Shown: piece by piece, positions 52,950 to 61,938 of the stretch
Position numbering within the stretch: position 1 is the stretch's first letter
How the letters are laid out: every line of letters begins with the position of its first letter
Assembly (NCBI GenBank): GCA_016716605.1
Contig: JADJWA010000002.1
Location: forward strand, 1-64,000
From: Flavobacteriales bacterium
GTDB taxonomy: Bacteria; Bacteroidota; Bacteroidia; Flavobacteriales_F; PHOS-HE28
DNA length: 64,000 nt
Reading direction: 5' to 3'
The notes under the pieces: model-generated
The model's database searches: none
The model's input: only the letters and a program-made list of their open reading frames with translations
What the model was told of the DNA's origin: nothing
Position numbers and translations under genes: made by a program

Positions 52950-55900
52950 ATGCGCCTTCTTCCGCCACTTGCCTGCGTGCTTCTGCTGATCACCTTCCGC
53001 GGCCCTGCGGAGGCGCAGCGCTTCGATGCCACGCGCCCGCCCAACACCTTCCGCAACGCGGACAACCCGCATTACTGGAAGAACCGGCCGCCCTGCGAGG
53101 GCTATTGGCAGCAGGATGTCCATTACATCATCGACGCACGGCTCGATGATAGCACCGACGTGCTCACCGCCGAAGCCACGCTGCACTACTGGAACCATTC
53201 GCCCGATACGCTGCGGCATGTCTTCTTCCACCTCTATCAGGAAGCCTATGTGCCCGGCTCCTATAACCTGGATCAGGAGCGGGAGAGCTGGCGGTCGCGC
53301 ACCAACGGACCGTATGCAGGAACACGCGTGCTGGAGCTCAAGCACGATGATGCGGACCTGCGCACCGAGCAGGACAACACCATCCTGAAGGCCTGGCTCG
53401 CCGAGCCGCTGCCCCCGGGGGAGCGCGCCACCTTCCGCATTTCGTTCAGCACGCATTGGAGCCTCACCGCCTACCGCCGCATGAAGCTCTTCAGCGCATG
53501 GGGCTGGAAGCATTATGACGGCGTGCATTGGTACCCGCGCATCGCCGTGTACGACCGCACGCACGGCTGGGACACGCAGCAGCACCTGGGCAACGAGTTC
53601 TATGGCGACTTCGGCACCTTCGATGTCACCCTCGACCTCCCCCACCACTACATCCTCGACGCCACGGGCGTGCTGCAGAACCCGAGCGAATGCCTCCCTG
53701 CGGAACTGAGGGCCAAGCTGGACATCCGCAACTTCAAGGACAAGCCGTGGGACGAGGCCCCGAGCACCGTGATCGAACCTTCCGCAGGCAAGCGAAAGAA
53801 GTGGAGATTCCACAGTGAGAACACGCACGACTTCGCCTTCACGGCCGATCCCACCTACCGCATCGGCGAGGCCGAATGGAACGGCGTGAAGTGCATCGCC
53901 CTGGCGCAGGAACCGCACGCCAGCCAATGGCAGAACGCCGCTGATTACTGCGCGAAGACGATCCAGGCGCTGAGCGAATCCATCGGCATGTACGCCTATC
54001 CGAAGATGATCGTGGCCGATGCGCGCGACGGCATGGAGTACCCGATGCTCACCCTCGACAGCGGCAACGACCCCAACTACCGCGGCCTCTTCGTGCATGA
54101 GATCGGGCATAACTGGTTCTATGGCATGGTGGGCAACAACGAGACCTACCGCGCTCTGCTCGACGAGGGCTTCACCCAATTCCTCACAGCATGGGGTTTG
54201 GAGCTGATCGACGGCGACACCATGGTGGCCGAGCCGTCGGCCACGGCATACGAGCAGCGCTACACGCAACCAGAGCTCGCGCGCGAGAGCGAGGTGTACT
54301 ACGGCTATCAGCGCGATGCCGTGCGCCTGCGCGTGCCACCCATCAACACGCACAGCGACGAGTTCGGTTACTGGACCGATCGCGGCTACGGCGGATTCGG
54401 ACACGTGTATGGCAAGACCGCCGTGATGCTCTACAACCTGCAGTACGTGCTCGGCGATTCGCTCTTCCAAAGCGCCATGCAGCACTACTTCGACCGATGG
54501 CGCATGTGCCATCCCACCGTAGCTGACATGAGGCAGGCGTTCATCGATTTCTCCGGCGCCGACCTCAACTGGTTCTTCGACCAGTGGATCGAGACCGACA
54601 AGACCGTCGACTACGCCGTGAAGCGCATCACGCGGCGCCATCGCGACATGGGCCAGGTGATCACGCTCCGGCGCAAGGGCGACATGCAGATGCCCATCGA
54701 CCTGCACATCACCGCGAAGGATGGAAGGACCTACGGCTACCACATCCCAAACACCTGGTTCGTGAAGCGCACCGATGCCACCGTGCTGCCGCGCTGGATC
54801 GGCTTCGGCGACTTGCGCCGCGACTACACGCTGCAAGTGGACATCCCATCGGGCATCGCCGAGGTGGTGATCGACAGCACCAACCGATTGGCCGACCGAT
54901 ACAAGCTGAACGACCGGATGTCGCTCCCGCTGGAAGTCGGCTTCGACCATCACATCCGCAACCTGCCCGATCGCCGGATCTACGAAGCCGCCGCGCGCCC
55001 CGACCTCTGGTGGAACGGCTATGATGGTGTGAAGGCAGGATTCCATCTGAACGGCAACTACATGCGCCACAAGCATCGGCTGCACTTGAGCGCGTGGATC
55101 AACACCGGCCTGGCGCAGCATCTGCCTCCTTCCTCCACGGGCTACCTCGGCGACACCTTGAGCACGAGCACGGCCAACCGCTTCGATCGCCTGAGCCTGA
55201 ATTTCCGCTATTCCAACGGCACAGAGAAATTGCTGCTCGGGTCGAGCGTGTTCGTGCATGCCCGCGCACTCGATGGCCTCAACCGCTTCGGCGGCGGCTT
55301 CCGCTGGGACCTGCCCAATGGGCGCACCGAAGCCCAAGCCGAAGCGCTCTACTTCTGGCGCCGCGACAGCACCGACCTGCTCTATCTGCTGCATCAGCAG
55401 CAATGGGAGCTCAATGCGCTGAATGCCTCGGTGAACCTGAGCCTGCGCCACCGCTACAGCAAAGGCGGCACCACTGGCAACGTGCTGCTTGAGGCCCGCA
55501 ACAGCGCACCGGGATCGGCCATGGGCTACGGCTGGATGCGGCTCACGGCGATCAACACCAACCGCAAGGGCCGGCTCGAGTTGCGCACGCGCTTCATCGC
55601 GCAGTACGGCAGCGGAAGCACCCCGCGTGAGAGCGCGCTCTACCTCGCCGGTGCTTCACCGGAGGAGATGATGGAGAACAAGTACGTGCGCAGCGCGGGC
55701 CTGATGCCTTACGACTGGACCGGCTACGGCAGCGGCATCACCAGCTTCCAGCATGGCGGCGGCCTCGGCCTGCGCGGCTACGCGGGATACCTCGCCCCGG
55801 AGACCGACGCCGATGGCAAGCAAGTGCTCACCTACTTGGGCAACACGGGCGCTGCTGTGAGCGGTGAGCTCGACCTCGACGGCCTCGTGCGATTCAGCCC

Positions 55901-56186
55901 CGGGAAATTCGGTCGCGCGCTGCACCTCGATGCCTACCTCTTCGGAGACGCTGGCGTGATGGGCTACCGCCGCACCGATGGATCGGGCACCGTGCAGGAG
56001 CTCGCCCAGCCACGCGCCGATGCCGGCCTGGGATTCGCGCTCACCATCAAGCGCTGGGGGCCGCTCACCGACCTGAAGCCCTTGACCATCCGCTTCGATA
56101 TGCCGCTCTTCCTCTCCGCGCTGCCCGCTGCAGAAACGGAACACCTCGCCTTCCGCTACATCTTCGCGATCGGACGCAGTTTCTGA
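52950..56186 (+). CDS. M1-family zinc aminopeptidase with extra C-terminal barrel-like part
   Basis: 1078 residues. The signal peptide ends near EAQR (MRLLPPLACVLLLITFRGPA first). The N-terminal beta domain is followed by the catalytic domain with H383-E-I-G-H387 and, after 18 residues, E406 (LFVHEIGHNWFYGMVGNNET, LLDEGF), the gluzincin signature. The GAMEN exopeptidase motif is replaced by a GMEYPML stretch. After about residue 650 a long beta-rich region of repeated barrel-like strands follows (RLHLSAWINTGLAQHLPPSS, LSLNFRYSNGTEKLLLGSSV) and the last strand AFRYIFAIGRSF looks like an outer-membrane anchor. This size and tail are usual for Bacteroidota M1 proteins. Confidence 0.82.
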   Translation: MRLLPPLACVLLLITFRGPAEAQRFDATRPPNTFRNADNPHYWKNRPPCEGYWQQDVHYIIDARLDDSTDVLTAEATLHYWNHSPDTLRHVFFHLYQEAYVPGSYNLDQERESWRSRTNGPYAGTRVLELKHDDADLRTEQDNTILKAWLAEPLPPGERATFRISFSTHWSLTAYRRMKLFSAWGWKHYDGVHWYPRIAVYDRTHGWDTQQHLGNEFYGDFGTFDVTLDLPHHYILDATGVLQNPSECLPAELRAKLDIRNFKDKPWDEAPSTVIEPSAGKRKKWRFHSENTHDFAFTADPTYRIGEAEWNGVKCIALAQEPHASQWQNAADYCAKTIQALSESIGMYAYPKMIVADARDGMEYPMLTLDSGNDPNYRGLFVHEIGHNWFYGMVGNNETYRALLDEGFTQFLTAWGLELIDGDTMVAEPSATAYEQRYTQPELARESEVYYGYQRDAVRLRVPPINTHSDEFGYWTDRGYGGFGHVYGKTAVMLYNLQYVLGDSLFQSAMQHYFDRWRMCHPTVADMRQAFIDFSGADLNWFFDQWIETDKTVDYAVKRITRRHRDMGQVITLRRKGDMQMPIDLHITAKDGRTYGYHIPNTWFVKRTDATVLPRWIGFGDLRRDYTLQVDIPSGIAEVVIDSTNRLADRYKLNDRMSLPLEVGFDHHIRNLPDRRIYEAAARPDLWWNGYDGVKAGFHLNGNYMRHKHRLHLSAWINTGLAQHLPPSSTGYLGDTLSTSTANRFDRLSLNFRYSNGTEKLLLGSSVFVHARALDGLNRFGGGFRWDLPNGRTEAQAEALYFWRRDSTDLLYLLHQQQWELNALNASVNLSLRHRYSKGGTTGNVLLEARNSAPGSAMGYGWMRLTAINTNRKGRLELRTRFIAQYGSGSTPRESALYLAGASPEEMMENKYVRSAGLMPYDWTGYGSGITSFQHGGGLGLRGYAGYLAPETDADGKQVLTYLGNTGAAVSGELDLDGLVRFSPGKFGRALHLDAYLFGDAGVMGYRRTDGSGTVQELAQPRADAGLGFALTIKRWGPLTDLKPLTIRFDMPLFLSALPAAETEHLAFRYIFAIGRSF

Positions 56187-56192
56187 CGCACC

Positions 56193-56612
56193 ATGAAGCA
56201 CATCCTTACCTCCCTCCTGCTACTTTGCTCGATCATCGCGCACGCGCAACCGCCCAATGCCGGGGTCTCCGGCCGATGGACCACCATCGACGACAACACC
56301 GGCAAGCCGCGCAGCACCGTGGAGATCACGATCAGCAATGGCACGCTCACCGGCCGCATCGTGGACCTCGCCGACAAGGCCAAGCTGGAGAAGGTGTGCG
56401 AGAAATGCCCTGATGACCGGAAGAACCAGCGCGTCGTGGGCCTGGAGATCATCCGTGGCATGAAGGCCGATGGCGATGAGTGGGAGGACGGCACCATCCT
56501 CGATCCCGAGACCGGCAAGGTGTACGACTGCAAGCTCTGGCTCGAGGACGGGAAGCTGCAGGTGCGCGGCTACATCGCGTTCTTCTTCAGGACACAGACC
56601 TGGGTGCGGTGA
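56193..56612 (+). CDS. DUF2147 exported protein
   Basis: 139 residues. Signal peptide MKHILTSLLLLCSIIAHAQ. The mature part GRWTTIDDNTGKPRSTVEIT, then MKADGDEWEDGTILDPETGK and LWLEDGKLQVRGYIAFFFRT are the DUF2147 lipocalin-like signature. Two cysteines in CEKCPDDRK may pair. Starts 6 bases after the M1 peptidase stop. Confidence 0.85.
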   Translation: MKHILTSLLLLCSIIAHAQPPNAGVSGRWTTIDDNTGKPRSTVEITISNGTLTGRIVDLADKAKLEKVCEKCPDDRKNQRVVGLEIIRGMKADGDEWEDGTILDPETGKVYDCKLWLEDGKLQVRGYIAFFFRTQTWVR

Positions 56613-56645
56613 GCTGAAGGAAGACTGTCGCGGCACCGCACCAGG

Positions 56646-57717
56646 ATGGGCATCGCCATCGCCTACATCGCACCGGCGCCCTACGCCTTCGTCCGCAAGG
56701 ACATTGAGGGGCTGAGGGAATGCGGCATTGACGTGCGCGTGCATTGCTTCGGTAACCGGGCCTGGCGCTTACCGATCGCGCTGCTGAGCCAATTCATGAG
56801 CTTGCTCTGGTGGCGGCTCTCCGGCATCGATGTGGCGGTGGTGCACTTCGCGGGATACCATGCCATGCTGCCTGCGCTATTGGGGTTCAAGACCTTCATC
56901 ATCATCGCCGGGGCTGATGCATGCGCCTTCCCCGGGATCGAATACGGGAGCTTCCGAAAGCCGACCATGAGCGCAGCCATGCGCTTCGCCATGCGCAGGG
57001 CGCGGGCCTTGCTCCCGGTGCATCGAAGCCTCGAGCGCTTCGAGAATCAATACAGCACGTTCGGACCACGTGGAGCAGGGCTATGCGCGCTTCGTGCCCG
57101 GACTTCGCACGCGGAGCGTTCCCGTTCCTTATGGCTTCGATGCGCAAGCATGGAGGATCCCTGAAGACTCCGGTGAGCGAACCGGAGCGATCTGCGTGGC
57201 CATGGGCGCCGTGAACGGCAACGCGATCCACTTCCGGAAGGGGATCGACCTGATCATCGAAGCGGCGCGGGCGCTGCAGGAAATGCCATTCACGGTAGTG
57301 GGAGCAACCGATCCCGGATCCTACACGGAGCTCCCATCGAACCTGCGCGTGCGGGGCGGCGTGAGCCAGGATGAACTGCGGACGCTGCTCAGCGCGAGTT
57401 CATTCTACCTGCAACCCTCGGTGATGGAAGGATTCCCCAATGCGCTGTGCGAAGCGATGCTCTGCGGGTGCCTCCCAGTGGTCTCCAGCATGACCTCCAT
57501 GCCGGAGATCGCCGGCGAATGCGGAGCGGTCGTTCAGGATCGGCGACCGGAGGCGCTCGTTGAGCCGATCCGCAAGCTGACGATGATTGAACCTGGGCAA
57601 GCCGCCATGCAACGGGTGCACGCACGCGATCGCATCCTGGAATACGGCCTGTCCCGTCGAATGGCCTCGCTATGCCACGTGATCGGGATGGAAATGCCAT
57701 CGCGCCAAGGCGAATAG
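56646..57717 (+). CDS. GT4 glycosyltransferase, one-base frame error
   Basis: 357 residues after correction. The first frame gives AIAYIAPAPYAFVRKDIEGL and FIIIAGADACAFPGIEYGSF; the second gives GYARFVPGLRTRSVPVPYGF, IHFRKGIDLIIEAARALQEM and YLQPSVMEGFPNALCEAMLC (donor-site E-G-F-P-N-x-x-x-E). The frames join if one G of the pair 57063-57064 is removed (STFDHVEQGYAR). GT-B fold. It begins the second glycan cluster. Confidence 0.78.
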
Positions 57718-57722
57718 ATTTG
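57715..57722 (+). promoter_or_regulatory. -7 box TAGATTTG ahead of FkbM gene
   Basis: TAGATTTG fits the Bacteroidota TAnnTTTG consensus exactly and overlaps the TAG stop of the upstream gene. The ATG lies 8 bases downstream, so a transcript from here would be leaderless. Confidence 0.45.
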
Positions 57723-57729
57723 CCGCCCC

Positions 57730-58470
57730 ATGCTGAAGCCCCTGCGCGAACTCAGCACCCATGTGAAAGCACACGGGCTCGCGCGCGGCATTCGGCTCGT
57801 TTGGCTGAAGAGCCGTCGAACCGGTGGACTGGCGCGCATCTCATCGCCGGTTACAGGCGGGAGCGTATGGGTCCGGCCCGGCACTTCGGACATGGCCATC
57901 TACGACCAGATCGTGCTGCACCCGTACCTGCCTGCGGATCGGGCATTCAAGACCATTGTCGATTGCGGGTCTAACATCGGCCTTACCGTCCGGTTCCTGA
58001 AGGCCGCCTATCCCCAGGTCCGCATCATCGCCATCGAACCAGATGCTGGCAACTTCGGCATGCTCGCGCGGAATACTCAAGGCTTCGATGGTGTGCAGTG
58101 TTTCCAGGCAGGTGTATGGCCAACCGGCGGAACCATCAACCTGAAGCAGGAAGGCCTGCGGCCCTCGGCTTTCCAGACCTTGGCCGAAGGCGATGGCACT
58201 CCCGTGGAGGCGCTGACCATACCGCAGATCATGGAGCGCGCAGGCATCGACCGCATCTCGCTGCTCAAGATCGATATCGAGGGATCCGAGCTCGAGCTGT
58301 TCAGCGCACCTGATGTTTCCTGGATCGACCGCGTGGATGCGATCTCGATCGAATTGCACGATAGCTGGCGGCCGGGATGCGGCGATGCGTTCTTCAAGGC
58401 GATCGCACCTTGGAAGTGGACCTACTCCTTCCATGGCGGGGCCGTGCTCTGCGAGAAACGCTCGAACTGA
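57730..58470 (+). CDS. FkbM-family methyltransferase
   Basis: 246 residues. FKTIVDCGSNIGLTVRFLKA is motif I, IIAIEPDAGNFGMLARNTQG the second strand, and ISLLKIDIEGSELELFSAPD the FkbM signature. Likely O-methylates a sugar of the second cluster. Short even for the family. It has its own -7-like box (TAGATTTG) directly upstream. Confidence 0.83.
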   Translation: MLKPLRELSTHVKAHGLARGIRLVWLKSRRTGGLARISSPVTGGSVWVRPGTSDMAIYDQIVLHPYLPADRAFKTIVDCGSNIGLTVRFLKAAYPQVRIIAIEPDAGNFGMLARNTQGFDGVQCFQAGVWPTGGTINLKQEGLRPSAFQTLAEGDGTPVEALTIPQIMERAGIDRISLLKIDIEGSELELFSAPDVSWIDRVDAISIELHDSWRPGCGDAFFKAIAPWKWTYSFHGGAVLCEKRSN

Positions 58471-58473
58471 GCC

Positions 58474-59154
58474 ATGTCACTGCTCCGCGTCCTCCTGAAG
58501 CCAGCGTACCGGATGCTCAATGGCCTGCTGGGACGCGTACGAGCGCAGCAGAGCAAGGCCATTCCCCGTGTCGAGCTGTCGGACCGCCATCTCTCCAATC
58601 TGCGGATCGTACCGGACCGGGAGGCCTTCTTGAACGTGCTGCCCAAAGGCGGTGTTGTTGCCGAAGCAGGCGTTGATCATGGCGACTTCTCAGCCCGGAT
58701 CCTGGCGATAACGCAGCCGAGCGCCTTGCACCTCATCGACGTCTGGAGCAGCAAGCGCTACCACAGCGGATTGGAGGATCTCGTCAGGAAGCGGTTCGCC
58801 CGGGAGATCGAGAGCAAGCAGGTGCGGATCGATCTTGGGCTCAGCACCGATGTGATGCCCCGCTTCCCCGACGGGTACTTCGATTGGATCTACATCGACA
58901 CGGATCACGGCTATCGCATAACTGCAGCCGAACTCGCAATTGCACGCACCAAGGTCAAGCCTGGCGGCATCATCGCAGGCCACGATTATGTCACGGGCAA
59001 CTGGGACGGCGGCGTGCGCTACGGTGTGGTGGAGGCCGTGCATGAATTCTGCGTGAAGCACGATTGGGAGCTGATCCTGCTCACGCACGAGACCGATCGG
59101 CACCTGAGCTTCGCGATCCGGGCGATTGCGGGATTGCCGGATGCGCGGCCCTAG
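58474..59154 (+). CDS. Class I methyltransferase of the Methyltransf_24 type
   Basis: 226 residues. LPKGGVVAEAGVDHGDFSAR, ITQPSALHLIDVWSSKRYHS, FPDGYFDWIYIDTDHGYRIT and VKPGGIIAGHDYVTGNWDGG outline a SAM-binding fold with the D-x-D/H metal-binding pattern (IDTDHGY, GHDY) of the surface-glycan methyltransferases. Three bases after the FkbM gene. It overlaps the convergent flippase by 4 bases. Confidence 0.78.
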   Translation: MSLLRVLLKPAYRMLNGLLGRVRAQQSKAIPRVELSDRHLSNLRIVPDREAFLNVLPKGGVVAEAGVDHGDFSARILAITQPSALHLIDVWSSKRYHSGLEDLVRKRFAREIESKQVRIDLGLSTDVMPRFPDGYFDWIYIDTDHGYRITAAELAIARTKVKPGGIIAGHDYVTGNWDGGVRYGVVEAVHEFCVKHDWELILLTHETDRHLSFAIRAIAGLPDARP

Positions 59155-60626
59155 CGTGCCATCCGCCTCACCATCTCCTCCACCTCCTTCAGCAAGCCCA
59201 GCACATAGGCCGCCGGGATGAAGAGCGCGGCCACGATCATCGCCCGCAACGGCAGGTCGAGCAATGGCTTCCCGGTAAGCGGGATCCAAGGCGTGATGAA
59301 GAGCAGCGCGAGCATCAGCGCGAGCACGAGCAGGAAGCGGCCATCGAAAGGCCAGAGCCGGTAGCGCCACCAGAGGAACCAGGTGCGGTAGGCATTCACG
59401 GCGGTGAGCGAGATGAAAGTGGCCCATGCCGCACCCACCACGCCCATGCTCCGGATGAGGAAGAAGTTGAGCACGAGGTTGAGCACCACCATGCTCAAGC
59501 TGCTGAATGCATCGAGCCAGTAGCTGCGCGACATGCTGATCACTGAGGCGCTGAGACCGATGCTGCTGTTGAGCAAGTATGCCAAGCCGATGATGAAGGC
59601 CACCAGCGCCGCTCCGGTGTACGAGGGCGGCAGGAGACGGAAGAGGTCTTCCATACCGGTGAACATGAGCACGAAGAGCAGCCCGCTGGCCAGCCATTGC
59701 ACGAAGGAGCTGCGGCGATACAGCTGCCCTACCATGGCGGTGTCGCGGCGCTTCCAGGCATCAGCGAGCATGGGCGCCGCCACTTGCTGCAAGGCCCGGC
59801 CGGGCGCCGCGATCACGCTGCCGAAGTAGAAGGCCACCGCGTAGTGCGCCACCTGCGTGAGCGCCTGATCGCCCAGGATGGCGCCGATCATGATCTGGTC
59901 CATGTTGCCCAGGATGATGCCCGCTACGCTGGCTGCGAAGGTGAAGACCGTATAACTGGCCATGCTGGTGCGCAGGCGTCGGGGCAACCACCGCTCGCTC
60001 CAGCCGAGTTGGAGATGCCCTGAGCGCTTCAGGTCGAGCACCAGCGTGAGCGTGCAGAGCAGGAAGACCGACGTGTAGAGCGCCATGAACGTCCCGAAGG
60101 GCAGCTTCAGTTTCCAATGCGCGATGATGAGCGCGGCCTGCAGTGCGCGCAGCACGAACTCACGGATGAAGGTGGGCTGCACGGTGCGGCGCAGGGAGCG
60201 GCTGTAGCTCCGCAGCAGGATGAAGAAGACCTCTGCAAGCACCAAGGGCAACAGCAACAAACCGTAGGTGCCGTACAGCGAACTGCGATCCGCGAAGACC
60301 TGGGTGAGCGTTCCGTGGAAGGCCCAGAGCACGAGCATGGCCAGCAACGACATGGCGAGTCCGAAGAGGACCAGCATAGCCAAGGCTCCCCGATGCTTGC
60401 GCGCGGCATCGCGGAAGTAGGGGAAGTAGCGGATCACGGTGTTCTCGGCGCCTAGCTGCGCCACTTGCGCAGCGATGGTGGCGATTGAAACTAGCAGGCG
60501 CGTGAGGCCGAACTCCTCGGCCGCCAGCACACGTGGATACAGGAACACCACATTCACGAAGCCCAGGCCGATGCCGAAGTACGCGAGCAGCGTGTTGATC
60601 GTGGCCTGCCTGGCGATGATGCCCAT
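59151..60626 (-). CDS. Second oligosaccharide flippase (Wzx-like)
   Basis: 491 residues, about 14 membrane helices. MGIIARQATINTLLAYFGIG, VFLYPRVLAAEEFGLTRLLV and RYFPYFRDAARKHRGALAML, then VFTFAASVAGIILGNMDQIM match the polysaccharide flippase fold. The first loop LAAEEFGLTRL has the family's G-rich start. Distinct in sequence from the flippase at 39172, so the two clusters may export different glycans. Confidence 0.85.
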   Translation of the reverse strand: MGIIARQATINTLLAYFGIGLGFVNVVFLYPRVLAAEEFGLTRLLVSIATIAAQVAQLGAENTVIRYFPYFRDAARKHRGALAMLVLFGLAMSLLAMLVLWAFHGTLTQVFADRSSLYGTYGLLLLPLVLAEVFFILLRSYSRSLRRTVQPTFIREFVLRALQAALIIAHWKLKLPFGTFMALYTSVFLLCTLTLVLDLKRSGHLQLGWSERWLPRRLRTSMASYTVFTFAASVAGIILGNMDQIMIGAILGDQALTQVAHYAVAFYFGSVIAAPGRALQQVAAPMLADAWKRRDTAMVGQLYRRSSFVQWLASGLLFVLMFTGMEDLFRLLPPSYTGAALVAFIIGLAYLLNSSIGLSASVISMSRSYWLDAFSSLSMVVLNLVLNFFLIRSMGVVGAAWATFISLTAVNAYRTWFLWWRYRLWPFDGRFLLVLALMLALLFITPWIPLTGKPLLDLPLRAMIVAALFIPAAYVLGLLKEVEEMVRRMAR

Positions 60627-60648
60627 CGCGGCGAAAGTAGGCGCGCGA

Positions 60649-61932
60649 TCAGGCGCGGGCCGTCATCGCACTGAGCAACTGGGCCATCTCCCCTGCGAGT
60701 CCGCGCCGGTGGTACCGCGGATCGGGCGGGGCCGCAGCGCTTGCGTCGAACAAGGCTCGGACACGCTGCGCATCACTGGCCTGCGGTTCGGCTTGGAGCA
60801 GCAGATGGTCACCCAGCACGCGCGCCACATCGCCATCGCGCGGGCCGACAGCGAGGATGGGCCTGCCGGTGCTGAGGTACTCGTAGAGTTTGGTGGGCAG
60901 GATGCCGTGCTGGTTGGTCGTGGTGTTGATGGGCAGCAGGAGCACGCGCGCGCGCATGATCTCCCGCATCGCCTCCGCGCGCGGGATGCGCCCCATGCGC
61001 TCCACATGCCGACCGAGGCCTGCAGCCTGCACGTTGGCGATCACGCTCGCATCAACGGGGCCGATGAACCGGAGCACGAATCGATCGGCGAATGCCTTGT
61101 CCTTCGCGCAGAGCTCCGAGAGCAATCGCCACAGGCCGGGTTGATCGCGTGTCGGGCTCATGGAACCGGAGTGAACGAGCGAGTACGCCTGGTCAACCGG
61201 AACAGGTGAGCCTGGCAGGTCCGCGAGGTCGTAGCCATTGGTGACCACGTCCACATCCCTTGCACCGAGTTCCTCCAGATCCCTGGCCCACCGCCAGCTC
61301 ACGGTGACCACCTGATCGGCGTTGGTGAGCACTTCGCGCTCCATGCGCCGGTGGCGGCGATCGGCCCCGCGCGTGAGGCTCAACTGCTGGTAATAGTCGA
61401 TACCGGTCCACGGATCACGAAGGTCGGCGATCCACTTCACGCCCAGCGCGCGCTTCAGCCCGAGGCCGATCAGGTGCATGCTGTGGGGCGGGCCGGTGGT
61501 CACCACGGCATCAACCGGATGCGCCTGGAGGTATTCCTTCAGGTAACGGATGGATGGCTTCACCCACCACACGCGCGCATCGGGAACGAAGAGATTGCTG
61601 CGCACCCAGAGGGCGAGTCGCTCCTTCCAGTTCGGTTCGTTGCTTCCCTCCTCTTTCAGGAATGCGGTCTGGATGCGTTCATCCTTCCTCTTTCCAGTGA
61701 AGCGCTTGTACAAGCTGAACGGCTCGGTGATGGGCCGTTTGATCACTTCCAACTGCGGCGAGACATCCTGGAGCAAGCCTTCATCCAACGCGGCCATCTC
61801 CGGATTCGATGGCGTGTACACCACGGGTTGCCAGCCGTGCTGCGGCAGGTACTTGCACATCTTCAGCCAGCGCTGACCGCCCACCCCGCCATTGGGCGGC
61901 CAGTAGTAGGTGATCACGAGCACGCGTTTCAT
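60649..61932 (-). CDS. GT4 glycosyltransferase
   Basis: 427 residues. KRVLVITYYWPPNGGVGGQR is the typical start of GT4 proteins acting on surface glycans, VKWIADLRDPWTGIDYYQQL and QVVTVSWRWARDLEELGARD follow in the acceptor half, and VLLLPINTTTNQHGILPTKL with YEYLSTGRPILAVGPRDGDV is the donor-binding half. No membrane segment. It ends 22 bases before the flippase gene start, so cotranscribed. Confidence 0.87.
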   Translation of the reverse strand: MKRVLVITYYWPPNGGVGGQRWLKMCKYLPQHGWQPVVYTPSNPEMAALDEGLLQDVSPQLEVIKRPITEPFSLYKRFTGKRKDERIQTAFLKEEGSNEPNWKERLALWVRSNLFVPDARVWWVKPSIRYLKEYLQAHPVDAVVTTGPPHSMHLIGLGLKRALGVKWIADLRDPWTGIDYYQQLSLTRGADRRHRRMEREVLTNADQVVTVSWRWARDLEELGARDVDVVTNGYDLADLPGSPVPVDQAYSLVHSGSMSPTRDQPGLWRLLSELCAKDKAFADRFVLRFIGPVDASVIANVQAAGLGRHVERMGRIPRAEAMREIMRARVLLLPINTTTNQHGILPTKLYEYLSTGRPILAVGPRDGDVARVLGDHLLLQAEPQASDAQRVRALFDASAAAPPDPRYHRRGLAGEMAQLLSAMTARA

Positions 61933-61938
61933 CGCGGG

